Counted from the stretch's first letter, positions 17,870-26,442 are shown. The stretch is 64,000 nucleotides of DNA from Franzmannia qiaohouensis (GCF_031451695.1 NZ_JARWAM010000005.1:1-64000); one strand, 5' to 3'. Numbers and translations are program-made. The notes: generated by a model not told the origin, from the sequence alone.

Positions 17870-18685
17870 ATGAACATCTATCGTGCCGGCTGGCTGGCCA
17901 AGCTGCTCGCCCTTGTCACCATGGGCTTTCTGATGCTGCCGCTGATGGCCGTCATACCGGTCTCGTTTACCGGCAAGCGCTATCTCTCGATGCCCGAGGG
18001 GGACTGGTCGTTGCGCCACTATGCGTCGCTGCTGAGCTCTCCCGAGTGGCTCGGCAGCCTGCTGCACAGTAGCGTGGTGGCGGTATGCGCAGCGCTGCTG
18101 GCGACGCTGCTGGCCACCGCCTTCGTGATCGCCATCTGGTACCGCAGCGGCGCCTGGACACGCTGGCTGATCGGCCTGTGCATGCTGCCGTTGATCGTGC
18201 CGCCGGTGGTCTCGGCGATGGTGCTCTATTTCATGACCACGCGAATCTCGCGCATCGCCCCCGGGCTCGGCTATGACTCGCTGCCCGGGGTGATTCTGGC
18301 GCACACGCTGTTGATCGTGCCCTTCGGCGTGATCAACATGCTGGTCGCCATCAGCCGCATCGACAGGCGCATCGAGCTGGCCTCGCGCAACCTCGGCGCC
18401 AGCCTGTGGCAGACCACCTGGATGGTGATCCTGCCCAACCTGCGTCTGGCGATGCTGACCACCTTCCTGCTCTGCTTCGTGCTCTCATGGGAGGAGATTG
18501 CCGTCACGCTGTTCATCACCAGCTGGGAAGTCGTCACCCTGCCACGCCAGATATGGGGCGGCCTGCGTGATAACGTCGACCCCGTGGTGGCGGCCATTTC
18601 CACGCTGCTGATCGGCATCGTCCTGCTCTTGCTGCTGACGCGCATGGCGATCGAAAGCTGGCGAAATGCTCGTCGCATTGGCTAA
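17870..18685 (+). CDS. ABC transporter permease (PotC-like)
   Basis: A 271-residue inner-membrane permease, the second half of the transport channel. Six hydrophobic segments are visible. The EAA motif region is DRRIELASRNLGASLWQTTW followed by VILPNLR. It starts 15 bases after its partner gene and is followed 27 bases later by the aldolase-like gene, so the whole set is probably one transcript. Confidence 0.92.
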   Translation: MNIYRAGWLAKLLALVTMGFLMLPLMAVIPVSFTGKRYLSMPEGDWSLRHYASLLSSPEWLGSLLHSSVVAVCAALLATLLATAFVIAIWYRSGAWTRWLIGLCMLPLIVPPVVSAMVLYFMTTRISRIAPGLGYDSLPGVILAHTLLIVPFGVINMLVAISRIDRRIELASRNLGASLWQTTWMVILPNLRLAMLTTFLLCFVLSWEEIAVTLFITSWEVVTLPRQIWGGLRDNVDPVVAAISTLLIGIVLLLLLTRMAIESWRNARRIG

Positions 18686-18712
18686 TTCACGCTGGAACTC
18701 ACCGGGAGCACC

Positions 18713-19486
18713 ATGACGGCACCACTATCATCCCAAGCGCCGCGCGGCTGCAGCAGCGAGGAGTGGCAGGCACGCTGCGAGCTTGCCGCACTCTACCGCC
18801 TGATCGCCTACTACCGCATGACCGATCTGATCGACACCCACCTGACGCTGCGCGTGCCCGGGTCGGCAGAGCACTTCCTGATCAACCACTACGGGGTGCC
18901 CTTCGAGCAGATGCGCGCCTCGGACCTGGTGCGCATCGACCATCAAGGCCGGGTCGCGGATCCGCTCAATCCCGATGGTCGAATCAACGTCGCCGGCTTC
19001 GTGATCCACTCGGCGATTCATGCCGCACGCCCCGAGCTCGCCTGCGTGATTCATACCCACACCGCCGCGGGGATGGCGGTCTCGGCCCAGGCCGAGGGGC
19101 TGCTGCCGCTGACGCAACATGCGATGAAGTTTCACGGCAAGCTCGCCTACCACGAGTATGAAGGCGTCGCCCTGGACGTCGCCGAGCGCCAACGGCTGGT
19201 GGCCGATCTCGGCCCGCACAAGGCGATGATTCTGCGCAATCACGGCCTGCTCGCGGCGGGAGAAAGCGTCGCCGAGGCGTTCATGGAGATCTACTTCCTC
19301 GAGCGCGCCTGCCAGGCCCAGGTGCAGGCCCTGGCCGGCGGCCGCGAGCTGCATCTGCCCAGTGAAGCCGTGCAGCGGCATACCGCGGCCCAGTTCGCGG
19401 CTGAGGGCGAACGCGAGATCGTCGACCTTGCCTGGCGCGCGGCGCTGCGCCTGATCGAGGAGCAGCGCCCAGACTACTGCCGTTGA
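18713..19486 (+). CDS. Class II aldolase/adducin-family protein
   Basis: A 257-residue protein of the class II aldolase/adducin fold. Metal ligands are visible in IHTHTAAGMAVSA (His-x-His) and in the second histidine of LRNHGLLAAG. The acidic residue is likely in the EYEGVA segment. Family members are metal-dependent aldolases, epimerases, decarboxylases or, in some cases, non-enzymatic. It closes the dioxygenase-transporter cluster, so it probably acts on a product derived from the imported compound. CGGGAGCACC precedes the ATG, and a strong hairpin follows the stop. Confidence 0.88.
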   Translation: MTAPLSSQAPRGCSSEEWQARCELAALYRLIAYYRMTDLIDTHLTLRVPGSAEHFLINHYGVPFEQMRASDLVRIDHQGRVADPLNPDGRINVAGFVIHSAIHAARPELACVIHTHTAAGMAVSAQAEGLLPLTQHAMKFHGKLAYHEYEGVALDVAERQRLVADLGPHKAMILRNHGLLAAGESVAEAFMEIYFLERACQAQVQALAGGRELHLPSEAVQRHTAAQFAAEGEREIVDLAWRAALRLIEEQRPDYCR

Positions 19487-19502
19487 GCCTGCCGTAACGC
19501 AA

Positions 19503-19537
19503 AACGCCCCCGCCGACGGTGCGTCAGCGGGGGCGTT
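19503..19537 (+). terminator. Hairpin ending the transporter operon
   Basis: AACGCCCCCGC (19503-19513) pairs perfectly with GCGGGGGCGTT (19527-19537), an 11-bp GC-rich stem with a 13-base loop. Only two T residues end the stem, so termination may be partial. It lies between convergent genes. Confidence 0.65.
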
Positions 19538-19616
19538 CGTGTCATGCAGGAGTACTTAGGGAAGCGCTGCACAATTTGTTGCCAAGCAAACGTGCTGTCA
19601 TTTGTGCAGTGTTTTC

Positions 19617-20411
19617 TTAGAAATGTGGCGCCAGCTGCTGCACCAGCGCCTTATAGAGGCGCGGGCTGGCGGCCATCAGCTGGCCTTCGGTGTCGACGCT
19701 GGGGCGGCCGTCGAGGCTGCCCATCAGCGCGCCGGCTTCCTTGAGCAGCAGCGTACCGACCAGCTTGTCCTGCTCCTCGAGGCCCAGCACGAAGGCGGCA
19801 TCGGCGCGCCCGGAGGCCAGCTCGACGATATCCAGCAGGCCGCTGCCGGTGGCGCGCTGCACTTCGATCTGCGGGCCGAGCTGCTGGATCAGCGTCAGGT
19901 AGGCCGGCAGGTGGCGCGGCCGCAGCCAGCTCTCGGGCAGGCTCATGGCGATCCGCGCGCCACCGATGGCCGAGGTCTTGGGCACGCGGATGCGCTTGCC
20001 GTTGTACTGGGCACCGCGGCCACGACTGGCGAGAAACTCGTCGTCGCTGAACGGACAGATCACCACCGCGTGCTCGGGACGCCCCTTGACCAGGCAGACC
20101 AGCGACAGGGCGAAGCCGGCGCTGGCCACGCTGAGGTTGGAGTAGCCGTGGAAGGGCTCGATGACCCAGTGCATGTCGCGGCCTTCACCCTCGCCTTCGC
20201 GGTACGGGGTATAGCGGCCAGAGATGCCGTGCTGCGGGTAGCCCCGCGCCAGCTGACGGGCGATCAGGGTCTCGGCGTTGCGAGCGGTGTCTTCCAGCAA
20301 ACGCTCGATATTGTGTTCTTCGTGGGCGTTCTCGATACGCTCACGAATGCGCAGAAACTGTTCGGCGGCGCTGCGCGCAGCGCGCAACCCGAATTGGACC
20401 ATCGGATGCAT
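19617..20411 (-). CDS. suhB: SuhB-like protein lacking IMPase active-site residues
   Basis: A 264-residue homologue of SuhB (inositol monophosphatase family), recognised by the start MHPMVQFGLRAAR, the YPQHGI segment, RGRGAQYNG and the RATGSGLLDIVELASGRAD block, plus its place opposite trmJ next to the isc genes. The metal-binding motifs are gone: the usual DPLDGT is EPFHGY (85-90), the usual TEESG region reads SGRYTPY, and the usual PWDFAAG is EEQDKLVG (212-219). It is unlikely to be a phosphatase. E. coli SuhB has a separate role with NusA in rRNA transcription antitermination, and that role would explain retention. No frameshift or early stop is present. Confidence 0.88.
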   Translation of the reverse strand: MHPMVQFGLRAARSAAEQFLRIRERIENAHEEHNIERLLEDTARNAETLIARQLARGYPQHGISGRYTPYREGEGEGRDMHWVIEPFHGYSNLSVASAGFALSLVCLVKGRPEHAVVICPFSDDEFLASRGRGAQYNGKRIRVPKTSAIGGARIAMSLPESWLRPRHLPAYLTLIQQLGPQIEVQRATGSGLLDIVELASGRADAAFVLGLEEQDKLVGTLLLKEAGALMGSLDGRPSVDTEGQLMAASPRLYKALVQQLAPHF

Positions 20412-20608
20412 GATCGGGCCTTGAGAAGTCGGTAGCTGTTAAAGAACGTGTTGCACGATTGAGCCGCGCTAAGAACTTGGCTGACGGGCGACGCCGCGCA
20501 TGCTAGCAGAAAGCGCCGTCGGGGGCCATCGTCGACGCCTACGGCCTGCGCAGCGCGCCGCCGTCATGCTAGACTGTGCGCCCTTAATGCACTGCGCCAA
20601 GGCTCTCC

Positions 20609-21385
20609 ATGCTCGACTCCATCCGCATCGTGCTGATCGGCACCAGCCACCCCGGCAATCTCGGCGGCACCGCGCGCGCCATGAAGAACATGGGGCTCGG
20701 CGACCTGGCACTGGTGGCACCGCGCAGCGAGCACCGCTCGGCGGAGGCGATTTCGCGCGCCTCCGGCGCCGATACCATCCTTGCCGCGGCACAGCGGGTC
20801 GAGACCCTGGAGGAAGCGGTCGCCGACTGCAGCCTGGTGGTGGGCGCCAGCGCCCGCTCGCGCACCCTGCCGTGGCCGATGCTCACCCCGCGCCAGCTCG
20901 GCGAGCGCTTGCCCAGTGAGCTGGCCGCCGAGGGCACCCGGGTGGCGCTGGTCTTCGGCCGCGAGGATAGCGGCCTGACCAACGCCGAGCTGCAGCGCTG
21001 CCACGCCCATGTGCATATTCCCTCCAATCCCGATTTCAGTTCGCTCAACCTGGCCGCCGCGGTGCAGGTACTGGCCTACGAGTGCCGCTTGGCTTGGCTC
21101 GCAGCCGAGCACGGCGAAGCGCCCGAGATCACCGAACAGCAGCAGCCGTTCGGCGTGGCCTGGGACAATCCACCGGCCAGCCACGCCGACCTGGAGCGCT
21201 TCTTCGAGCATCTCGAGCGGGTACTGATCGACGTCGACTTCCACGACCCGGCCAAGCCGCGCCACCTGATGGCGCGGCTACGGCGCCTCTATCTGCGCGC
21301 CCGCCCCGACCAGATGGAAGTCAACATTCTACGCGGCATGCTCAGCGCAGTGGAGAAACGCTGTAGCGAGCCCCCGCGAGGCTAG
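20609..21385 (+). CDS. trmJ: tRNA (cytidine/uridine-2'-O-)-methyltransferase TrmJ
   Basis: A 258-residue SPOUT methyltransferase that 2'-O-methylates position 32 of several tRNAs. Seen are VLIGTSHPGNLGGTARAMKN (motif 1 with the catalytic Arg region), VFGREDSGLTNAEL (motif 2) and IPSNPDFSSLNLAAAVQVLAY (motif 3, AdoMet knot). The C-terminal helical extension (about 165-250) is typical of TrmJ. It is divergent from suhB over a 197-base gap, as in E. coli, and precedes cysE and iscR. Confidence 0.95.
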   Translation: MLDSIRIVLIGTSHPGNLGGTARAMKNMGLGDLALVAPRSEHRSAEAISRASGADTILAAAQRVETLEEAVADCSLVVGASARSRTLPWPMLTPRQLGERLPSELAAEGTRVALVFGREDSGLTNAELQRCHAHVHIPSNPDFSSLNLAAAVQVLAYECRLAWLAAEHGEAPEITEQQQPFGVAWDNPPASHADLERFFEHLERVLIDVDFHDPAKPRHLMARLRRLYLRARPDQMEVNILRGMLSAVEKRCSEPPRG

Positions 21386-21488
21386 CCCACGCGCTGCCTT
21401 GCAGGGGGCCGACCCCACCCCAATAATGAAACCAGCCGTCAACGGCCGTGCCTATGCGACCGGCTCAACATTATTCAAGGATTGCCGC

Positions 21489-22328
21489 ATGTTTGCCCGA
21501 CTGCGTGAAGACATCAACAGCGTATTCGCCCGCGACCCCGCGGCGCGCAACTTCCTCGAAGTGCTGACCAACTACCCCGGTCTGCACGCCCTGCTGCTGC
21601 ATCGTTGCGGCCACTGGCTGTGGCAGAAGAACCTCAAGTGGCTGGCGCGCACCCTGTCGACCTTCTCGCGCTGGCTTACCGGCATCGAGATTCACCCCGG
21701 TGCGACCATCGGCCGGCGCTTCTTCATCGACCACGGCATGGGCGTGGTGATCGGCGAGACCGCCGAGGTCGGCAACGACGTGACCCTCTACCAGGGCGTC
21801 ACCCTGGGTGGCACCAGCTGGAACCAGGGCAAGCGCCACCCGACGCTGGGCGACGGGGTGATCGTCGGCGCCGGCGCCAAGATCCTCGGCCCCTTCACCG
21901 TCGGCGCCGGCGCCAAGGTGGGCTCCAACGCGGTGGTCACCAAGGAGGTGCCGGCCGGCGCCACGGTGGTCGGCATTCCCGGCAAGGTCGTCAAGCGCGC
22001 CGACCCCGATGTCGAAGCCGTGCTCGACGTCGACCCGGCCCGCCGCGAAGCGATCTGCCAGAAGTTCGGCTTCGATGCCTACGGGGTCAGCCAGGACATG
22101 CCCGACCCGGTAGCGCGCTCGATGCAGGCGATGCTCGACCACATGCACGCCGTCGACGAGCGCATCGAGCAGATGTGCGGCACGCTGCGCAAGCTCGACG
22201 CCAGCTATCGCGATGGCCGCCTGCCGGAGCTGCGCGACGAGGACTTCGCCGAGATTCTCGATGACGTCGACAGCTGCTGCCCGCCGCGCGACGAGCAACC
22301 ACCCCGCGATGGCGGCGACAACCGCTGA
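21489..22328 (+). CDS. cysE: Serine O-acetyltransferase
   Basis: CysE acetylates serine with acetyl-CoA, the committed step of cysteine synthesis. The 279-residue product is of the short type. The N-terminal helical part (1-75) is followed by the left-handed beta-helix of hexapeptide repeats, with the catalytic FIDHGMGVVIGETAEVG. The C-terminal tail beyond about residue 180 is longer than usual and rich in acidic residues, with CC near the end. The ATG at 21489 follows AAGGA; the frame is open further upstream to 21399, but MFARLREDI is the family start. Its place ahead of iscR supplies cysteine for Fe-S assembly. Confidence 0.94.
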   Translation: MFARLREDINSVFARDPAARNFLEVLTNYPGLHALLLHRCGHWLWQKNLKWLARTLSTFSRWLTGIEIHPGATIGRRFFIDHGMGVVIGETAEVGNDVTLYQGVTLGGTSWNQGKRHPTLGDGVIVGAGAKILGPFTVGAGAKVGSNAVVTKEVPAGATVVGIPGKVVKRADPDVEAVLDVDPARREAICQKFGFDAYGVSQDMPDPVARSMQAMLDHMHAVDERIEQMCGTLRKLDASYRDGRLPELRDEDFAEILDDVDSCCPPRDEQPPRDGGDNR

Positions 22329-22349
22329 GCCAGGCAGAGCGGCTAAAGT

Positions 22350-22379
22350 TGACCGGGGTGCTGGGTTTTTCCCATAATG
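22350..22379 (+). promoter_or_regulatory. Promoter of iscR-iscS
   Basis: TTGACC (22350-22355) and CATAAT (22374-22379) are separated by 18 bases, 37 bases before the iscR start. IscR normally represses its own promoter, so an IscR site may overlap it, although I cannot define one. Confidence 0.65.
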
Positions 22380-22415
22380 GCGCTTTGCGATACGCCATCA
22401 GGCTGCGATGACCCT

Positions 22416-22886
22416 ATGCGCTTGACCACCAAAGGACGCTACGCCGTCACCGCGATGCTCGACCTGGCCCTCAACGCCAGGCACGGGCCCTCCTGCCTGG
22501 CCGATATCTCCAAGCGCCAGGAGATCTCGCTGTCCTACCTCGAGCAGCTGTTCGCCCGCCTGCGCCGGGCTCAGCTGGTCAAGAGCGTGCGCGGCCCCGG
22601 CGGCGGCTACCAGCTGGCCCATCCGCCGGCCAGCATCTCGGTGGCGCGGGTCATCGACGCGGTCAACGAGTCGGTGGACGCGACCCGCTGCCAGGGGCTG
22701 TCCGACTGCCAGCGCGGCGATGTCTGCCTGACCCACCACCTGTGGTGCGAGCTGTCCCAGGAAATCCACGGTTTCCTCGACGGTATCACCCTCGGCACCC
22801 TGGTCGATCGCCACGAGGTGCAGCATATCGCCGAGCGCCAGCGGCGCCGCACCGACGACGCCACCATCGCGGTGTCGCCGCAATGA
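22416..22886 (+). CDS. iscR: Fe-S cluster assembly regulator IscR
   Basis: A 156-residue Rrf2-family regulator that senses Fe-S status with a [2Fe-2S] cluster. The winged HTH is in residues 1-75 (MRLTTKGRYAVTAM; LSYLEQLFARLRRA; VRGPGGGY). Cluster ligands Cys92, Cys98 and Cys104, and His107, are all in the positions known for E. coli IscR. It overlaps iscS by ATGA (22883-22886). The frame open from 22377 lies over the promoter, so the start at 22416 is used. Confidence 0.96.
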   Translation: MRLTTKGRYAVTAMLDLALNARHGPSCLADISKRQEISLSYLEQLFARLRRAQLVKSVRGPGGGYQLAHPPASISVARVIDAVNESVDATRCQGLSDCQRGDVCLTHHLWCELSQEIHGFLDGITLGTLVDRHEVQHIAERQRRRTDDATIAVSPQ

Positions 22887-24031
22887 GCGCTCCGGTCTAC
22901 CTCGACTACGCCGCCACCACCCCGGTCGACCCCCGCGTCGCCGAGGTCATGGCCGGCCACCTGACCATGGGCGGCACCTTCGCCAATCCCGCCTCGCGCA
23001 GCCATATGCCCGGCTGGCTGGCGGAGCAGGCGGTGGAAGGCGCGCGGCGCCAGGTCGCCGACCTGATCGGCGCCGACCCCCGCGAGATCGTCTGGACCAG
23101 CGGCGCCACCGAGGCCGACAACCTGGCGCTGATCGGCTTCATGCGCGCCAATCGCGCCCGCGGCCGCCACCTGGTGACCTCGCGCATCGAACACAAGGCG
23201 ATCGTCGACACCGCCAAGGCACTCGAGGCCGAAGGGTTCGAGGTGACCTGGCTCGACCCGCAGCCCGACGGGCGCGTCACGCCCACCCAGCTGGCCGAGG
23301 CGCTGCGCGACGACACCGTGCTGGTGTCGCTTATGGCGGTCAACAACGAGCTCGGCGTGATCAACGACCTGGCCGCGCTGGCCGAGGTCAGCCACGCTCG
23401 CGGCGCGGCCTTCCACGTCGACGCCGCCCAGGCCGCCGGCAAGCTGCCGCTGGACGTCGCCGCCATGGGCATCGACCTGCTATCGCTGTCGGCGCACAAG
23501 CTTTATGGCCCCAAGGGCATCGGCGCGCTCTATGTGCGACGCAGCCCGGACATCCGCCTCGAGGCGCTGATCCATGGCGGCGGCCACGAGCGCGGCATGC
23601 GCTCCGGCACCCTGGCCACCCATCAGATCGTCGGCATGGGCGAAGCTTTCGCCCTGGCCAGCGCCGAAGGCGAGGCCGACCAGCGTCACATTACTGAACT
23701 GCACGACCGCTTCCTGGCCGGCCTTGCCGACCTCGACGGCGTGCATCGCAATACCGCGGTCGAGGTGGCGGTGCCCAACATCGTCAACCTGGCCTTCGAC
23801 GGCGTCGACGGCGAGTCGCTGCTGATGGCGCTGCGCCATCTGGCGATCTCTACCGGCTCGGCCTGCAACTCGGCGAGCGTCGAGCCATCTTATGTACTGA
23901 AGGGTATCGGGGTGCCGCGCTCCCGGGCACTGGCCTCGCTGCGTTTCAGCTTCGGCCGCTTTACCCGGCGCGAGGATGTCGACACCGCCATTCACGAACT
24001 GCGTCACGCCATCACCGCGCTGCGCCGCTGA
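22883..24031 (+). CDS. iscS: Cysteine desulfurase
   Basis: A PLP-dependent enzyme that takes sulfur from cysteine for Fe-S clusters and tRNA thiolation. It has 382 residues, about 20 shorter than E. coli IscS. Seen are the start YLDYAATTPVDPRV, the cofactor region HVDAAQAAGKLPLDV, the PLP lysine in SLSAHKLYGPKG, and the active-site cysteine in TGSACNSASVEPSYVL. The start codon overlaps the iscR stop. The next gene is iscA, not iscU; no iscU, hscA, hscB or fdx is found in the window. Confidence 0.95.
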   Translation: MSAPVYLDYAATTPVDPRVAEVMAGHLTMGGTFANPASRSHMPGWLAEQAVEGARRQVADLIGADPREIVWTSGATEADNLALIGFMRANRARGRHLVTSRIEHKAIVDTAKALEAEGFEVTWLDPQPDGRVTPTQLAEALRDDTVLVSLMAVNNELGVINDLAALAEVSHARGAAFHVDAAQAAGKLPLDVAAMGIDLLSLSAHKLYGPKGIGALYVRRSPDIRLEALIHGGGHERGMRSGTLATHQIVGMGEAFALASAEGEADQRHITELHDRFLAGLADLDGVHRNTAVEVAVPNIVNLAFDGVDGESLLMALRHLAISTGSACNSASVEPSYVLKGIGVPRSRALASLRFSFGRFTRREDVDTAIHELRHAITALRR

Positions 24032-24117
24032 GCGGCGAGCCGTCGACACCCCGTTATGCCACGCCCTTTATGCTAGAGTGGCTGCCATCGGGCAGCGTTT
24101 CTCAAGGAGACAACATC

Positions 24118-24444
24118 ATGGCCCATCTTTCGATCACTACCGCCGCCGCCCAGCAGATCCAGCAGGTGCTGGAGGAGCGTGGTCAGGGCCTTGGCCTGCG
24201 CGTCACGGTCAAGCCCAGCGGCTGCTCGGGCTACAGCTACGTGCTCGACTTCGCCGACGAGGCCGCCGCCAACGACGTGTCCTTCGAGGAGCACGGCGCG
24301 CGCGTCTTCGTCGCCCCCGAAGCACTGGAGATGCTCGACGGCAGCGAAGTCGACTACGTCTCGGAAGGACTCAACCGTTTCTTCCGCTTCAACAACCCCA
24401 ACGTCAAGGATCAGTGCGGCTGTGGCGAAAGCTTCACCGTATGA
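24118..24444 (+). CDS. iscA: Iron-sulfur cluster carrier IscA
   Basis: A 108-residue A-type carrier that hands Fe-S clusters to targets. The three conserved cysteines are visible: the first in KPSGCSGYSY and the CGCGESF pair at the C-terminus. AAGGAGA (24104-24109) sets the ATG at 24118; an in-frame start at 24070 is not supported. It lies 86 bases after iscS, with a weak TATGCT -10-like box between them, so it may have its own promoter. Confidence 0.94.
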   Translation: MAHLSITTAAAQQIQQVLEERGQGLGLRVTVKPSGCSGYSYVLDFADEAAANDVSFEEHGARVFVAPEALEMLDGSEVDYVSEGLNRFFRFNNPNVKDQCGCGESFTV

Positions 24445-24462
24445 GGCCCCGTGGCGCGATGA

Positions 24463-24492
24463 TTGTTGGATGCCACGAGAAAGCGTTATAAT
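24463..24492 (+). promoter_or_regulatory. Strong sigma-70 promoter of ndk
   Basis: TTGTTG (24463-24468) and a perfect TATAAT (24487-24492) are 18 bases apart. This gives ndk an untranslated leader of nearly 200 bases, which contains a very strong hairpin. Confidence 0.75.
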
Positions 24493-24553
24493 ACGCGGCT
24501 AATTGGAACGGCGGCGCTCGCACCGCCAGCCCTCGCGCCGATCTTGATTCACG

Positions 24554-24603
24554 TCGCGCCGCCCGCGGCTCCATGTTCGTCATGGTTGCCGCGGGCGGCG
24601 CGA
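24554..24603 (+). repeat. Very stable hairpin in the ndk leader
   Basis: Bases 24554-24569 and 24588-24603 are perfect 16-bp complements (arms begin TCGCGCCGCC and end GGGCGGCGCGA). The loop itself folds as CCATG-TTCGT-CATGG. No T-run follows on either strand, so a plain terminator is unlikely. It could be an attenuator, a mobile palindromic repeat or an RNA stability element. Confidence 0.75.
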
Positions 24604-24693
24604 TGTCATCCGCGATGAGCCGATTGCACCCTTTCGCTTTTACGCTGTCCTTTTTCACACAGCCCATCACACTACCCAACGGAGACACGCCCC

Positions 24694-25119
24694 ATGGCTA
24701 CCGAACGCACCCTGTCCATCATCAAGCCCGATGCCGTCGCCAAGAACGCCATTGGCGAGATCATTGCTCGCTTCGAGAAGGCCGGCCTCCAGGTCGTCGC
24801 CGCCAAGATGCTGCATCTCGATGAAGGCAAGGCCGGCGGTTTCTACGCCGAGCACAAGGAGCGTCCCTTCTTTGGTGATCTGGTTGGCTTCATGACCTCC
24901 GGCCCGGTAGTGGTTCAGGTGCTCGAAGGCGAAGGCGCAATTGCCAAGAACCGCGAGCTGATGGGCGCCACCAATCCCAAGGAAGCCGCCGCCGGTACCA
25001 TCCGCGCCGACTTCGCCCAGTCCATCGATGCCAACGCCGTGCACGGCTCCGACTCCGCCGCCTCGGCCGAGCGCGAGATCGCCTACTTCTTTGGTGCCGA
25101 CGAGATCTGCCCGCGCTGA
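24694..25119 (+). CDS. ndk: Nucleoside diphosphate kinase
   Basis: Ndk transfers the terminal phosphate from NTPs to NDPs through a phosphohistidine. The 141-residue product carries ERTLSIIKPDAVAKN at the start, and the active-site His117 in NAVHGSDSAASAEREI. The length is normal. ACGGAGA precedes the ATG. It is a housekeeping gene with its own strong promoter and a long structured leader. Confidence 0.97.
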   Translation: MATERTLSIIKPDAVAKNAIGEIIARFEKAGLQVVAAKMLHLDEGKAGGFYAEHKERPFFGDLVGFMTSGPVVVQVLEGEGAIAKNRELMGATNPKEAAAGTIRADFAQSIDANAVHGSDSAASAEREIAYFFGADEICPR

Positions 25120-25184
25120 GGAAGCGCGTCACGCCTTCCCGCAGGGGCGCCCGGCGCCCCTGCCCCACCGACTCGCTGACCGCC

Positions 25185-26312
25185 ATGACTGCCACTACCG
25201 CTCCCCAATGCACCAACCTGCTGGGCCTGTCTCGTGAGCAGATGGAGGCCTTCTTTCTCTCCATCGGCGAGAAGAAGTTCCGTGCCGCGCAGGTCATGAA
25301 GTGGATCCACCACGAAGGCTGCGACGACTTCGAGGCCATGACCAACCTCTCCAAGGCGCTGCGCGCGCGACTGGCCGAGGTCGCCGAGATCCGCGGGCCG
25401 GGGGTGGTCTATGAAGGCACCTCCAGCGACGGCACCCGCAAGTGGGTGCTCGAGGTGGAGGACGGCAGCTACGTCGAGACCGTGCTGATCCCCGCCGACA
25501 ACGGCTCGCGCCGCACCCTGTGCGTGTCGTCCCAGGTCGGCTGCTCGCTGGACTGCAGCTTCTGCTCTACCGGCAAGCAGGGCTTTCAGCGCAACCTCAC
25601 CGCCGCCGAGATCATCGGCCAGGTGTGGGTCGCCAGCCGCAGCGCGGGGCCGCAGAAGGATACCGCCCAGCGTGCCGTCACCAACGTGGTGATGATGGGC
25701 ATGGGCGAGCCGCTGATGAACTACGACAACGTGGTGCCGGCGATGAAGCTGATGCTCGACGACAGCGCCTACGGCCTGTCCAAGCGTCGCGTCACCCTGT
25801 CCACCTCGGGCGTGGTGCCGATGCTCGACAAGCTGGGCGACGACATCGACGTGAGCCTGGCGATCTCGCTGCATGCCGCCACCGACGAGCTGCGCAGCGA
25901 ACTGGTGCCGATCAACCGCAAGTACAACATCCGCGCCCTGCTCGACGCCTGCCATCGCTACCTGGCCAAGTGTGACAGCGCCCGCGTGGTGACCATCGAA
26001 TATACCCTGATCAAGGACGTCAACGACCAGCAGCAGCACGCCACCCAGCTGGCCGAACTGCTGCGCGAGCTGCCGTGCAAGATCAACCTGATTCCGTTCA
26101 ACCCCTTCCCGCACTCGGGGTATGAGAAGCCGTCGCGCAACCAGGTGATGCGCTTTCAGCAGTGGCTCTACGAGCTGGGCTACAATGCCCCGGTTCGCAC
26201 CACCCGCGGCGACGACATAGATGCCGCCTGCGGCCAGCTGGTGGGGCGCGTCAAGGATCGTACCAAGCGCCATGCCCGCTACATTCAATCGATTCAGCTC
26301 GACGCAGACTGA
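25185..26312 (+). CDS. rlmN: Dual-specificity 23S rRNA/tRNA methyltransferase RlmN
   Basis: A radical-SAM enzyme that methylates C2 of A2503 in 23S rRNA and A37 in some tRNAs. It has 375 residues. The 4Fe-4S ligands are Cys120, Cys124 and Cys127 (CSLDCSFCSTG). GEPLMNYDNV, the SLHAATDELR segment and the catalytic cysteine near the C-terminus (DAACGQL) are present. The position between ndk and the pilW-rodZ genes is the usual one in gammaproteobacteria. Confidence 0.96.
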   Translation: MTATTAPQCTNLLGLSREQMEAFFLSIGEKKFRAAQVMKWIHHEGCDDFEAMTNLSKALRARLAEVAEIRGPGVVYEGTSSDGTRKWVLEVEDGSYVETVLIPADNGSRRTLCVSSQVGCSLDCSFCSTGKQGFQRNLTAAEIIGQVWVASRSAGPQKDTAQRAVTNVVMMGMGEPLMNYDNVVPAMKLMLDDSAYGLSKRRVTLSTSGVVPMLDKLGDDIDVSLAISLHAATDELRSELVPINRKYNIRALLDACHRYLAKCDSARVVTIEYTLIKDVNDQQQHATQLAELLRELPCKINLIPFNPFPHSGYEKPSRNQVMRFQQWLYELGYNAPVRTTRGDDIDAACGQLVGRVKDRTKRHARYIQSIQLDAD

Positions 26313-26442
26313 GGCGGGTGGCGACCTTGACTTCAACCGGACACAGCGCTTTGATGGGTAGGTTTTTCAAGCTGTTGTTGCATCCTGCAGCCTTCGCACG
26401 GCGGCCCGATGCGACCCTACACCCATGCGCCGAGAGGACTCG

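Noticed and set aside
21420..21478. Inverted AATAATG/CATTATT repeat upstream of cysE considered as a riboswitch
   Set aside because: The arms are short and far apart and match no known riboswitch class; no T-box or S-box features are present.
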